Origin: Arenibacter troitsensis
Lineage (GTDB): Bacteria; Bacteroidota; Bacteroidia; Flavobacteriales; Flavobacteriaceae
Direction: 5' to 3'
Assembly: GCF_900177645.1 (NCBI RefSeq)
Contig: NZ_FXAO01000005.1
Location: 437,889 to 501,888, forward strand
DNA length: 64,000 nucleotides
Part shown: in pieces, positions 27,916 through 36,121 of the stretch
How the letters are laid out: each line of letters opens with the position of its first letter
How positions within the stretch are numbered: the stretch's first letter is position 1
The notes under the pieces: model-generated
Seen by the model: the letters and a program-made list of their open reading frames with translations, nothing else
Database searches by the model: none
What the model was told of the DNA's origin: nothing
Made by a program: the position numbers and the translations under genes

Positions 27916-28089
27916 ATGTCACAAATCATAAGCATTATACTCGTCTTAAACCTCTGTTTTGCAGGGGGCACCATTTTGGTAATCCTTCATGGAATGTATA
28001 TTTCAAAAAAAACCCGCGCACTGGATATGGATTCCATTCACAATTTGGAAAAAAGAAATATTAGCGATGGCCCAAAAAGTCAATTTTAA
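27916..28089 (+). CDS. Possible small single-span membrane protein
   Basis: Open frame of 57 codons from ATG 27916. A hydrophobic segment lies at about residues 4-28 (IISIILVLNLCFAGGTILVIL), followed by a basic, polar tail (YISKKTRALDMDSIHNLEKRN). The positive-inside rule would put the C-terminus in the cytoplasm. No family is recognised. The sequence ACATTTG about 31 bases upstream is near, but not a match to, the TAnnTTTG box. It may be a real small protein of the accessory segment or a chance ORF. Confidence 0.35.
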   Translation: MSQIISIILVLNLCFAGGTILVILHGMYISKKTRALDMDSIHNLEKRNISDGPKSQF

Positions 28090-28201
28090 ATTTATGCAGC
28101 TAAAATGGCTAGGTCTTCATACCTAAGAAATACGTTGGGGGCACAAAAAAGATAATCCGAAGTTTATTCTTGATCCGTTATTTGGACGTAAAAATATCAT
28201 T

Positions 28202-28247
28202 GAAAAAAAACAAAAAGGCCCCCAATTTCTTGGAAGCCTTGTTTTTG
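28202..28247 (-). terminator. Terminator downstream of tRNA-Val(TAC)
   Basis: An imperfect hairpin (GGC/GCC plus CCAA/TTGG arms) is followed on the minus strand by a long T-rich run complementary to the A-rich 28202-28215. It lies immediately after the tRNA 3' end. Confidence 0.6.
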
Positions 28248-28253
28248 TTACTG

Positions 28254-28328
28254 TGGGCCCTACTGGGTTCGAACCAGTGACCCCCTGCTTGTAAGGCAGG
28301 TGCTCTGAACCAGCTGAGCTAAGAGCCC
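28254..28328 (-). tRNA. tRNA-Val (anticodon TAC)
   Basis: 75-nt cloverleaf on the minus strand. The acceptor GGGCTCT pairs with AGGGCCC, discriminator A. Anticodon stem CCTGC/GCAGG encloses CTTACAA, giving TAC. The T arm has GGTTCGAACCC. CCA is not encoded. Together with the GAC-type gene 4.3 kb away it covers valine codons. Confidence 0.94.
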
Positions 28329-28374
28329 TAATTAATCAGTATGTAATTTGCTTCTCGATTTCTCCCGAAGCTAG

Positions 28375-28394
28375 CCCGCCTAACGGTAGGCGGG
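28375..28394. repeat. GC-rich hairpin element
   Basis: Perfect 8-bp inverted repeat CCCGCCTA/TAGGCGGG with a 4-nt loop between folC and tRNA-Val. It is strikingly GC-rich for this genome and has no T run after it on either strand, so it is not a standard terminator. It may be one copy of a dispersed palindromic repeat. Confidence 0.55.
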
Positions 28395-28444
28395 TGCAAA
28401 TATAGAATAGTTTTTAATTTCCCCAAAGGAAAAAATAGAAAAAT

Positions 28445-29656
28445 TTATACAATTTCCGCCACAACGAAAGTACTCCCTCCCACAAACACCAAATCAGATT
28501 TTTTTGCAACCCTTATTGCAGTTTTAAGCGCTTCATTTACAGATGGATAAGACTCCCCCTCCAAACCAAATTCCATTGCCCGAGTTTTAAGGACCACCTC
28601 ATCCAAACCTCTCTGAATGTTAGGCCTACAAAAATAATAATGGGCGTTTTTTGGAAAAAGAGGTAAAATCTGTTCCAAATTCTTGTCTTTTACAAATCCA
28701 ATGACCAAATGAAGAGTGGTGTACTCTTGTTGCTTTAATTGATTTAAAACAATGGATAATCCTTCAGTATTATGGGCCGTATCACAAACAACTGTCGGAT
28801 TTTCTCCAATAGTTTGCCACCTACCCAGTAATCCCGTATTATCAGTAACATTCATTAAGCCATCCAAAATATGCTTCTCCCCTATGTTAAACCCCTTTAA
28901 TTCCTTAATGGCAGCAACAACCCCCTTAACGTTTAAGGCCTGATAACTCCCTAACAAGGAGGTGCTATATATTCCAGGGATTACCTCCCCTGCAAAGATT
29001 ATCTTAGAGCCTCTTTCCCTTGCTATATTGTTAAAAACCGTTGCGGTCTCTTCCTGAAGCTCACTTATGACTACTGGCACTCCCGGCTTAATGATACCTG
29101 CCTTCTCAAACGCTATTTTGGCAATGGTATCGCCTAACATCTCCACATGGTCATAGCCAATATTGGTGATCAATGACACCTCGGGGATAATTATATTGGT
29201 AGAATCCAATCGGCCTCCCAGTCCTACCTCCACAATGGCTATATCAATTTTTTCCTCTTCAAAGTACTGAAAGGCCATTCCCACTGTCATTTCGAAAAAC
29301 GAAAGGTCGTGTGCCTCAAAAAATAATTTATTATTCTTTATAAAATCGACCACGAATTTTTTACCGACCGGTTTTCCATTTATCCTGATCCGCTCCCGAA
29401 AATCCTTTAAATGGGGTGAAGTGTACAAACCCACTTTATAACCGGCCTCTTGCAAAATAGAGGCCAACATATGACTACTGGACCCTTTTCCGTTGGTCCC
29501 CGCCACATGAATGCTTTTAAATTTACGTTCGGGATGGCCTAAATATGCCGAGAGTGCCAGTATATTATCCAATTTACCCTTAAAAGCAGAAACCCCCTTT
29601 TGCTGGTACATGGGAAGCTGTGCAAACATCCATTCCAAAGTTTCCGGATAGGTCAT
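28445..29656 (-). CDS. folC: Bifunctional folylpolyglutamate synthase/dihydrofolate synthase
   Basis: Cytoplasmic Mur-ligase-like enzyme of 403 residues that adds glutamate to dihydropteroate and to folates. The P-loop GTNGKGS is at about 53-59, preceded by KFKSIHVA. The conserved YTSPHLKDFRERIRING loop follows, then VEVGLGGRLDSTN and TNIGYDHVEMLG in the central domain, and a C-terminal Rossmann domain with DTAHNTEG. It is transcribed leftward, 124 bases after tonB, and could be the last gene of the exbB-exbD-tonB run or separately expressed. Confidence 0.94.
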   Translation of the reverse strand: MTYPETLEWMFAQLPMYQQKGVSAFKGKLDNILALSAYLGHPERKFKSIHVAGTNGKGSSSHMLASILQEAGYKVGLYTSPHLKDFRERIRINGKPVGKKFVVDFIKNNKLFFEAHDLSFFEMTVGMAFQYFEEEKIDIAIVEVGLGGRLDSTNIIIPEVSLITNIGYDHVEMLGDTIAKIAFEKAGIIKPGVPVVISELQEETATVFNNIARERGSKIIFAGEVIPGIYSTSLLGSYQALNVKGVVAAIKELKGFNIGEKHILDGLMNVTDNTGLLGRWQTIGENPTVVCDTAHNTEGLSIVLNQLKQQEYTTLHLVIGFVKDKNLEQILPLFPKNAHYYFCRPNIQRGLDEVVLKTRAMEFGLEGESYPSVNEALKTAIRVAKKSDLVFVGGSTFVVAEIV

Positions 29657-29780
29657 ATATAATCGTCTATTGAAGTTAGAACATAATGCCTTGCCATTCC
29701 TTCAAATAATCTACTTAAAAAAGAAAATGAAAATGTAAAATTACTGCAGGGAAATTGCATTTGGGCAATGAAGGAAAACT

Positions 29781-30680
29781 TTACTCCCCCAATTTAAAAT
29801 TCACCACCACAAAACCAACTTGTTGGCTAGGAGCATTGGAATCCAGGTTCCATTGATGCATGAAGGCTGTTTTTTTAGCAGGTTCCAGCAAGCAGGGATG
29901 GGTATTGGTAGTCCCTCTTACTCCGGGCGTGGCACTAATCACTTTGCCATTACGGTCTACGACAATTTTCACTACGACCCTTCCTTCTTCATTGCATTCC
30001 TGTTGTACCTTACCCTTGTTTACCAAAGACCTTCCATTGAGACCATAACCGCCAGTGCCACTGCCCGACCCTGGACTTCCGTAATAACTAGTTGCATACG
30101 GATCACCGTATGGCTGACCTTTATCGCCGGCCTTATTATCATCGCCTTCGCCCCCGGAAGCGGTTCCTTCAGACTTATTGATGCCTCCGATCAGCTCATC
30201 CAATTTATTCTTTTTGGCCTGTTGCTCCCTCCTAACCTTTTCTTCGGCCTCTTTCTTTTCCCGAGCAATACGCTCCGCCTCGGCCTGTGCCTTTTTGGCC
30301 GCTTCGTCTGCCTTGCGTTTGGCTTCTTGCTGTTGTTTTATTTTTATGGATTCTTCGCTTTCCTGGGTAAGTAATTTTTCTGCCGGTTTTTCCTTGGCCA
30401 CCTTTTCCTCGGGAACCTGTTCCACCACTTCCTCTACCTTTTCCTCAACAACCTTGGGTTCTTTAATGGGAGTATTGAGCGGTTCGGATTTAATCTTTTC
30501 TTTTGGCTGTACCCTGCCGCTACCAAAATCGGTTGTTCCGAAGTTTACCGATATACCGTTTTCTATTGGAGGATCCATATAAGTGAGTCCAATATAAAAA
30601 AGCAATAACAATAGTACACTCAACAGAATTGTGGTAAGTGTAAATGATTTTTTCTCGTGTCTCGTGTTAAGTAATGACAT
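29781..30680 (-). CDS. tonB: TonB family energy transducer
   Basis: Periplasm-spanning protein of 299 residues. One N-terminal transmembrane helix is at about 14-33 (TTILLSVLLLLLFYIGLTY). A long Glu/Lys/Pro-rich linker (about 55-165) includes an Ala/Lys/Glu-rich predicted coiled coil. A Gly-rich stretch (about 170-215) precedes the C-terminal TonB-like domain (GRVVVKIVVDRNGKVISATPG). It passes proton-motive energy from ExbB/ExbD to outer-membrane TonB-dependent transporters, which could include the two SusC proteins 20-30 kb away. Its start overlaps the exbD stop by one base. Confidence 0.88.
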   Translation of the reverse strand: MSLLNTRHEKKSFTLTTILLSVLLLLLFYIGLTYMDPPIENGISVNFGTTDFGSGRVQPKEKIKSEPLNTPIKEPKVVEEKVEEVVEQVPEEKVAKEKPAEKLLTQESEESIKIKQQQEAKRKADEAAKKAQAEAERIAREKKEAEEKVRREQQAKKNKLDELIGGINKSEGTASGGEGDDNKAGDKGQPYGDPYATSYYGSPGSGSGTGGYGLNGRSLVNKGKVQQECNEEGRVVVKIVVDRNGKVISATPGVRGTTNTHPCLLEPAKKTAFMHQWNLDSNAPSQQVGFVVVNFKLGE

Positions 30681-31066
30681 TAATTTGGTCGCACTGCCAA
30701 AATAACCTTGTAATTATTTCTATTGGCAATATCCATTACGTTCACCGCCTCTTTGATGGCAACGCTCTCTTCTGCCCTAAGAATAATTGTAGGTTTCTCC
30801 TGCCCTTTTAGTGCCTTTTTTAATTCAATTTCTATATACTGTCCGTTAATCTTCTCGTTGTTTACAAAATATTCCAAATTCTTATTAATGCTTACCGATA
30901 CATTTTGGGTATTTGTAGATTTCCCCTTTGCTTTGGGCAATAACAGATCCAATGCATTGGGTGAATTTGCAGTTAGCATAAAGAATATAAGCAATAGGAA
31001 CACTATGTCCGTCATAGAGGACATGCTAAAATCTGGACTAACCTTATTTCTACCTTTTAGTTTCAT
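30680..31066 (-). CDS. exbD: ExbD/TolR family biopolymer transport protein
   Basis: Inner-membrane protein of 128 residues. A short cytoplasmic tail (RNKVSPDFSMSSMTD) is followed by one transmembrane helix at about 19-38 starting with the functional aspartate in MTDIVFLLLIFFML, then a periplasmic domain ending in VNVMDIANRNNYKVILAV. It forms the proton channel with ExbB. It lies 10 bases after exbB and overlaps tonB by one base, so the three are surely co-translated. Confidence 0.92.
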   Translation of the reverse strand: MKLKGRNKVSPDFSMSSMTDIVFLLLIFFMLTANSPNALDLLLPKAKGKSTNTQNVSVSINKNLEYFVNNEKINGQYIEIELKKALKGQEKPTIILRAEESVAIKEAVNVMDIANRNNYKVILAVRPN

Positions 31067-31076
31067 TGGTTATGTT

Positions 31077-31769
31077 CTAAAGAGGTTCGTTCAATAAATC
31101 CAAAAATTCCACCGCATTGGCTTCCATTTTATGCACTACCTTATCGGTCCTGTTTACCAAATGGTTATATCCTATATATGCTATAATACCCACAATAAGT
31201 CCGGCCACAGTAGTGGTCATTGCCGTATAAATACCAGAGGCCAAGGACCCCATTTCTGCCTGTCCGCCACTGGTTGCCATTTGATGGAATGCCAAAATCA
31301 TACCAATTACGGTTCCTAAAAACCCTATCATGGGTGCTGCCCCTGCAACGGTGGCCAATACACTTACATTTTTTTCCAATTTATACACCTCCAGGGTACC
31401 GGCATTTTCTATAGCCGTATTGATATCGTCCAATGGCTTTCCAATTCTGGATATTCCCTTTTCAGTTAACCTAGCTACAGGCGAATCTGTCTGTGCACAC
31501 AATATTTTGGCCGCATCCAATTTGCCATTGGTAACATGGTCCCGTATCTGGTTCATAAAATTGCTGTCTATTTTTGAAGCAGCCTTTATTGCAAAAATCC
31601 GTTCAAAATAAATATACAATGCCACAAAGAGCATTACAAACAAAACACTTATGATCAAGATACTTCCCGTTCCTCCATTTACTATTAAATCTATAACAGA
31701 AAGTGTCTTTTCCTCGGACACAACTCCCTCTAATCCCGCCTCTTGAGCCAGGTCTTGTATCAATAACAT
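31077..31769 (-). CDS. exbB: ExbB/TolQ/MotA family proton channel protein
   Basis: Inner-membrane protein of 230 residues with three helices at about 33-53, 130-155 and 172-196. The two conserved pore regions are recognisable (VAGAAPMIGFLGTVIGMILAFHQM and GIYTAMTTTVAGLIVGIIAYIGYN). It couples the proton gradient to ExbD and TonB. It is the first gene of exbB-exbD-tonB, 49 bases after nhaD on the same strand. Confidence 0.93.
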   Translation of the reverse strand: MLLIQDLAQEAGLEGVVSEEKTLSVIDLIVNGGTGSILIISVLFVMLFVALYIYFERIFAIKAASKIDSNFMNQIRDHVTNGKLDAAKILCAQTDSPVARLTEKGISRIGKPLDDINTAIENAGTLEVYKLEKNVSVLATVAGAAPMIGFLGTVIGMILAFHQMATSGGQAEMGSLASGIYTAMTTTVAGLIVGIIAYIGYNHLVNRTDKVVHKMEANAVEFLDLLNEPL

Positions 31770-31818
31770 ATATTTTCTTTATTTAAGTTGCCTTAATAAC
31801 GGTCTTTTATCGATTAAA

Positions 31819-33183
31819 TTATCCGTTCAACACTAAATTTCTAATTAAAATAAATCCTATGGCACCGGCAGCAAAACCCAAGAATGCCAACCATGCTATT
31901 TTCTTCAAATACCAGAAGAAGTCTATTTTTTCCATTCCCATGGCCACAACACCTGCTGCAGAACCAATAATCAACATACTACCACCTGTTCCCGCAGAGT
32001 ATGCAATAAAATGCCAAACGGGATCATCCATTCCTACGGAGAACATTCCAATACTGGCTGCCACAAGCGGCACATTATCAATGACCGCCGACCCAATACC
32101 TAGGAAAAGCACCACCAAATCCGACACCAATTCACCACTAGATTCTGTTCCCAACATCGGCATCACCTCATCCAGAGTCCCAGCAAAATGAAACAACATC
32201 CCTAAAGATTCCAAAGCTGCCACAGCCATTAAAATACCCAAAAAGAAAAGGATACTTGGCAATTCAATTTTGGAAAGCGATTTATGTACAGGGCTATGAT
32301 GCGATTCCGCTTCACTCTCGCCATCTATGTTGGAAATACTAAATTTGGAACTACTATATACTTCTGCAAATGTAGCTACCAAAGCCAACGAAAGCATCAT
32401 ACCCACATAAGGTGGCAAATGGGTTATGGTTTTGAAAAAAGGAACAAATATAATAGCCCCTAATCCTAAATAAAGCATGGTTGCCCCGTATTTGGACTTC
32501 GTTGGCTCCCCATCATCCATATCAGTATCAATATTCCCAGAGAACGCCTTGTATCTACTAGCAATAAAAGTTGGAACTACCATACAAATTATAGAAGGCA
32601 AAAGAACGTGTTCTATCAATTGGGCCGCGGATACCTTATTGGCAATCCATAACATGGTAGTAGTAACATCCCCAATTGGAGACCAGGCACCACCAGCATT
32701 GGCCGCAATAATTATCATACCGGCAAACCACAGCCTTGTTTCCCTATCATTGATCACCTTCTGTAGAATGGTAATCAAAACAATGGTAGCGGTTAGGTTG
32801 TCAATAATGGCCGAAAGTATAAAGGCCAAAATGGAAAACAACCATAATAATTTCCTTTTACTCCTGGTTTTAATAAAACCTTTTATAGTTGCAAAGCCAT
32901 CGAAATAATCTATTATTTCCACAATGGTCATTGCACCCAAGAGGAAGACCAATATTTCTGCCGTTTTTCCTAGATGGTGTAGCAAAATCTCATCTATATG
33001 GGTTGCCTCCAACTCCCGGAGCTCGGCATTCACCTCAAAAACCGGCATATGCGCCAAAGCAATAACCGCCCACAACAGCGCCATCATAGCCAAAGCGGGG
33101 ATTAATTTGTCTATTTTTAGGTTATGCTCCAATGTTATTGCCAAGTAACCGGCAACGAATAAAATAATAATAATGGTCTCCAT
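31819..33183 (-). CDS. nhaD: NhaD-type sodium/proton antiporter
   Basis: Inner-membrane antiporter of 454 residues with about a dozen hydrophobic segments. Signature regions are LLGAMTIVEIIDYFDGF, SAIIDNLTATIVLITILQK (with the conserved Asp/Asn ion site), NAGGAWSPIGDVTTTMLW, and the second repeat SAVIDNVPLVAASIGMF with SAGTGGSMLIIGSAAG. It exports sodium in exchange for protons, and NhaD is common in marine and halophilic bacteria, which fits the predicted habitat. It lies 12 bases after the dehydrogenase gene and upstream of exbB, suggesting one long leftward operon. Confidence 0.93.
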   Translation of the reverse strand: METIIIILFVAGYLAITLEHNLKIDKLIPALAMMALLWAVIALAHMPVFEVNAELRELEATHIDEILLHHLGKTAEILVFLLGAMTIVEIIDYFDGFATIKGFIKTRSKRKLLWLFSILAFILSAIIDNLTATIVLITILQKVINDRETRLWFAGMIIIAANAGGAWSPIGDVTTTMLWIANKVSAAQLIEHVLLPSIICMVVPTFIASRYKAFSGNIDTDMDDGEPTKSKYGATMLYLGLGAIIFVPFFKTITHLPPYVGMMLSLALVATFAEVYSSSKFSISNIDGESEAESHHSPVHKSLSKIELPSILFFLGILMAVAALESLGMLFHFAGTLDEVMPMLGTESSGELVSDLVVLFLGIGSAVIDNVPLVAASIGMFSVGMDDPVWHFIAYSAGTGGSMLIIGSAAGVVAMGMEKIDFFWYLKKIAWLAFLGFAAGAIGFILIRNLVLNG

Positions 33184-33195
33184 GCTATTATTGGT

Positions 33196-34422
33196 TTAGA
33201 TTAATTGTTTTAACGCAATCTCAAATCCGGTTTTACTGAGATTGACTTTCGATTTATTTTGGTCAAATATATTTAAAATTGCGTTTCTAATGGTATTAGA
33301 TGTGTCATTAAAAATAAGTTCGTCATCCATTGCCACCCTGCCCTCCATAAAATAGGCAAAGACCCGCGCCATTCCACAATTGGATATAAAATCGGGAATT
33401 AGACTTATACGTTCGTCCGTATATTCCATTATTGGGCCAAAAAATATTTCCTTATCGGCAAAAGGCACATTGGCTCCACAGCTAATCACTTGCAACCCGG
33501 CATGGATCATTTTGGATATCTGCTCCTTGGTCACCAATCTGGATGCCGCACAGGGAACAAAAATTTCGGCGGACAGGTTCCATATTCTATCGTTCATTTC
33601 AGCAAATGGAATAATATTATCCGCAAAAAGCTCATTTCCCTTTTTATTCAGAAAGAATGTTCTAATCTCTTCCAAAGAATAGCCGTCCTCATTAATTACC
33701 CCTCCGGCCCTATCTATTATCCCCACCACTTTAGCGCCCATTTTGGCCAAATAAAAGGCAGCTGCCGAACCTACATTTCCAAAACCCTGCACAATGGCCC
33801 TTTTGTCCTTAACCGAACCACCGTGTATATCATAATAATGCTTAACCGCTTCCGCTACTCCAAAACCGGTTATCATATCCGCAACCGTAAATTTTCGGGC
33901 CACCGACGGCGAGTAGTCTTCCCCTTCCAAAACCTTAACAACTCCCAATCTTAATTGACCAATCCTATTAATTTTGTCCGCTTCGGTTGGCTTAAAATGA
34001 CCATTAAATACACCCTCTTGCGGGTGCCAAACCCCAGCGTCTTCCGTAATAGGGATAACCTCATGAATCTCATCAACATTTAAATCCCCTCCCGTACCAT
34101 AATAACTTTTCAACAATGGCGCAACGGCATGGTACCACCTTTTAAGTACCCCGGATTTTCTAGGATCGTTTGGATCAAAATTAATTCCGGATTTTGCTCC
34201 TCCAATCGGAGGCCCTGAAACCGTAAATTTCACCTCCATCGTTTTAGCCAAGGACAATACCTCGTTCATATCCAATCCGTCCCTCATTCTGGTACCGCCA
34301 CCAGCGGCCCCTCCACGAAGGGAATTTATCACCGTCCACCCTTCTGCTTCCGTTTCCGGATCTTTCCAGTTAAAAACAATTTCAGGCGACTTATTTTCGT
34401 ATATTTTTAATAACTCTTTCAT
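33196..34422 (-). CDS. Glu/Leu/Phe/Val dehydrogenase family protein
   Basis: Amino-acid dehydrogenase of 408 residues. The substrate domain has RGGAAGGGTRM and the catalytic lysine region GPPIGGAKSGINFDPND. The glycine-rich loop GFGNVGSAAAFYLAKMGAKVVG (about residues 205-226) binds NAD(P). The length and the GFGNVGS motif fit glutamate or leucine dehydrogenases, but the specificity is not clear from the sequence, and a hexameric branched-chain enzyme would usually be about 40 residues shorter. It likely deaminates an amino acid to the oxo acid in the cytoplasm. It is the first gene of the leftward run with nhaD, exbB, exbD and tonB. Confidence 0.88.
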   Translation of the reverse strand: MKELLKIYENKSPEIVFNWKDPETEAEGWTVINSLRGGAAGGGTRMRDGLDMNEVLSLAKTMEVKFTVSGPPIGGAKSGINFDPNDPRKSGVLKRWYHAVAPLLKSYYGTGGDLNVDEIHEVIPITEDAGVWHPQEGVFNGHFKPTEADKINRIGQLRLGVVKVLEGEDYSPSVARKFTVADMITGFGVAEAVKHYYDIHGGSVKDKRAIVQGFGNVGSAAAFYLAKMGAKVVGIIDRAGGVINEDGYSLEEIRTFFLNKKGNELFADNIIPFAEMNDRIWNLSAEIFVPCAASRLVTKEQISKMIHAGLQVISCGANVPFADKEIFFGPIMEYTDERISLIPDFISNCGMARVFAYFMEGRVAMDDELIFNDTSNTIRNAILNIFDQNKSKVNLSKTGFEIALKQLI

Positions 34423-34557
34423 TGCACTTTACAATTAATTCATTGATTTCATTCGCTAACAAGGGAACATTTCCCATGCTTTGGTTTAATTTCCCAGACT
34501 AGCTAATGTTGTCTCATAATTGTTAAGTTCTTTTTCAGCAAAAAGTATACAACCGAA

Positions 34558-34565
34558 CAAATATA
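34558..34565 (-). promoter_or_regulatory. Possible -7 element of the dehydrogenase-nhaD-exbBD-tonB run
   Basis: On the minus strand this reads TATATTTG, an exact TAnnTTTG match about 135 bases before the start at 34422. No -33 element is evident. Confidence 0.4.
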
Positions 34566-34623
34566 AAAATATAGATTAGGTTTTAATGTTTTTAATCCCC
34601 ATTATTATTCCATTCTATACTCG

Positions 34624-34631
34624 TATATTTG
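34624..34631 (+). promoter_or_regulatory. Possible -7 element of the acyl-CoA dehydrogenase gene
   Basis: TATATTTG, an exact TAnnTTTG match, 28 bases before the ATG at 34660, which would give a leader of about 20 bases. No clear -33 element. Confidence 0.5.
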
Positions 34632-34659
34632 TATCATTCTCATATTTTTTTCTACACAA

Positions 34660-35802
34660 ATGGATTTTACACTTTCGGAAGAACAGTTGATGATACAGAA
34701 GGCAGCAAGGGATTTTGCCCAGAACGAATTGCTACCCGGAGTCATAGAAAGGGATGACGCCCAGAAATTCCCTGCAGAGCAGGTAAAGAAAATGAGTGAA
34801 CTGGGCTTTATGGGAATGATGGTAGACCCCAAGTACGGAGGAAGTGGCCTGGATACCATATCTTACGCCTTGGTCATGGAAGAACTTTCCAAGGTTGACG
34901 CCTCGGCTTCGGTAATTGTATCGGTCAACAATTCTTTGGTTTGCTGGGGACTGGAAACTTTTGGAAGTGAAGCACAGAAAGAAAAATATTTAACCCGCTT
35001 GTCCACAGGACAATGTATTGGGGCATTCTGCCTTTCAGAACCTGAAGCTGGCAGTGACGCCACATCCCAAAAAACCACTGCTGTTGACCATGGTGACCAC
35101 TATATATTAAATGGTACCAAAAACTGGATCACCAACGGAAATTCAGCTGAAATATATTTGGTAATTGCCCAGACCGATATTGAAAAAGGACATAAAGGAA
35201 TAAATGCCCTAATTGTAGAAAAAGGCATGCCAGGTTTCGAAATAGGCCCCAAGGAAAATAAATTGGGCATAAGGGGAAGTGATACACATTCACTAATCTT
35301 TAATGATGTAAAAGTTCCCAAGGAAAACAGAATTGGCGAAGATGGATTTGGTTTTAAATTTGCCATGAAGACACTAGCCGGAGGACGAATAGGAATAGCG
35401 GCTCAGGCATTGGGAATTGCTGCCGGGGCTTACGAACTGGCCAAAAAATATTCTAAGGAAAGAAAGGCCTTTGGCACGGAAATCAGCAACCATCAGGCCA
35501 TAGCCTTTAAACTTGCAGATATGCACACCCAGATTGAAGCAGCAAGACATTTGGTCTATAAAGCAGCATGGGACAAGGACCAAGGAAACAGCTATGACCT
35601 TTCAAGTGCCATGGCAAAACTTTACGCTTCCCAAGTAGCCATGGACACTACTATTGAAGCAGTGCAAATTCATGGCGGTAATGGTTTTGTAAAGGACTAT
35701 CATGTGGAAAGAATGATGCGGGACGCCAAGATAACCCAGATCTATGAAGGCACTTCCGAAATTCAGAAAATTGTAATTTCACGAAGTATTTTAAGAGAAT
35801 AG
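34660..35802 (+). CDS. Acyl-CoA dehydrogenase, short-chain type
   Basis: FAD enzyme of 380 residues that introduces the trans-2 double bond into acyl-CoA in fatty-acid or branched-chain amino-acid breakdown. FAD/substrate motifs are visible: GAFCLSEPEAGSDA, NWITNGNSAEIYLV, then AGGRIGIAAQALGIA and QIHGGNGFVKDY. The catalytic base is the Glu in IYEGTSEIQ near the C-terminus, the position of the butyryl-CoA (short-chain) class. The length is exactly that of the family. It is divergent from the dehydrogenase operon and has its own -7 box. No clear electron-transfer flavoprotein gene is adjacent. Confidence 0.93.
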   Translation: MDFTLSEEQLMIQKAARDFAQNELLPGVIERDDAQKFPAEQVKKMSELGFMGMMVDPKYGGSGLDTISYALVMEELSKVDASASVIVSVNNSLVCWGLETFGSEAQKEKYLTRLSTGQCIGAFCLSEPEAGSDATSQKTTAVDHGDHYILNGTKNWITNGNSAEIYLVIAQTDIEKGHKGINALIVEKGMPGFEIGPKENKLGIRGSDTHSLIFNDVKVPKENRIGEDGFGFKFAMKTLAGGRIGIAAQALGIAAGAYELAKKYSKERKAFGTEISNHQAIAFKLADMHTQIEAARHLVYKAAWDKDQGNSYDLSSAMAKLYASQVAMDTTIEAVQIHGGNGFVKDYHVERMMRDAKITQIYEGTSEIQKIVISRSILRE

Positions 35803-36121
35803 TACTGATTACACCAAATTACCCCTTATTTTTATAGGGTAGATACCAAATAAACTTAAAATATAAATAACAACCCCCCAATCTCGATGGGGGCAATTAA
35901 CCAAAAACAACCAATTACACATTATTAACCCCCTATAATTAGGAAAACAATCAATATATAAACCTTAATATTGAGGATATCCCAATTTAATGGGCTCAAA
36001 TATCATAATATGCATTTTTTTTAACGTTGAATTATAAACGTTGAATTTCTTTCGCACTATTTAATATTGCACTGCATTAAATGTAAATATTTTGATATTT
36101 TTGAATAAATATGATAATTTT
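35803..36121 (+). promoter_or_regulatory. Intergenic region before gltB with a possible -7 element
   Basis: About 320 AT-rich bases without a gene. A 6-bp C/G-rich stem at 35875-35893 after the acyl-CoA dehydrogenase stop has no T run. TATTTTTG at 36096-36103 matches TAnnTTTG and lies 18 bases before the gltB ATG, a plausible promoter with a short leader. I see no recognisable riboswitch. Confidence 0.35.

Noticed and set aside
35803..36121. Riboswitch before gltB
   Set aside because: No recognisable conserved riboswitch core or terminator/antiterminator pair; only a weak C/G stem and a -7-like box.
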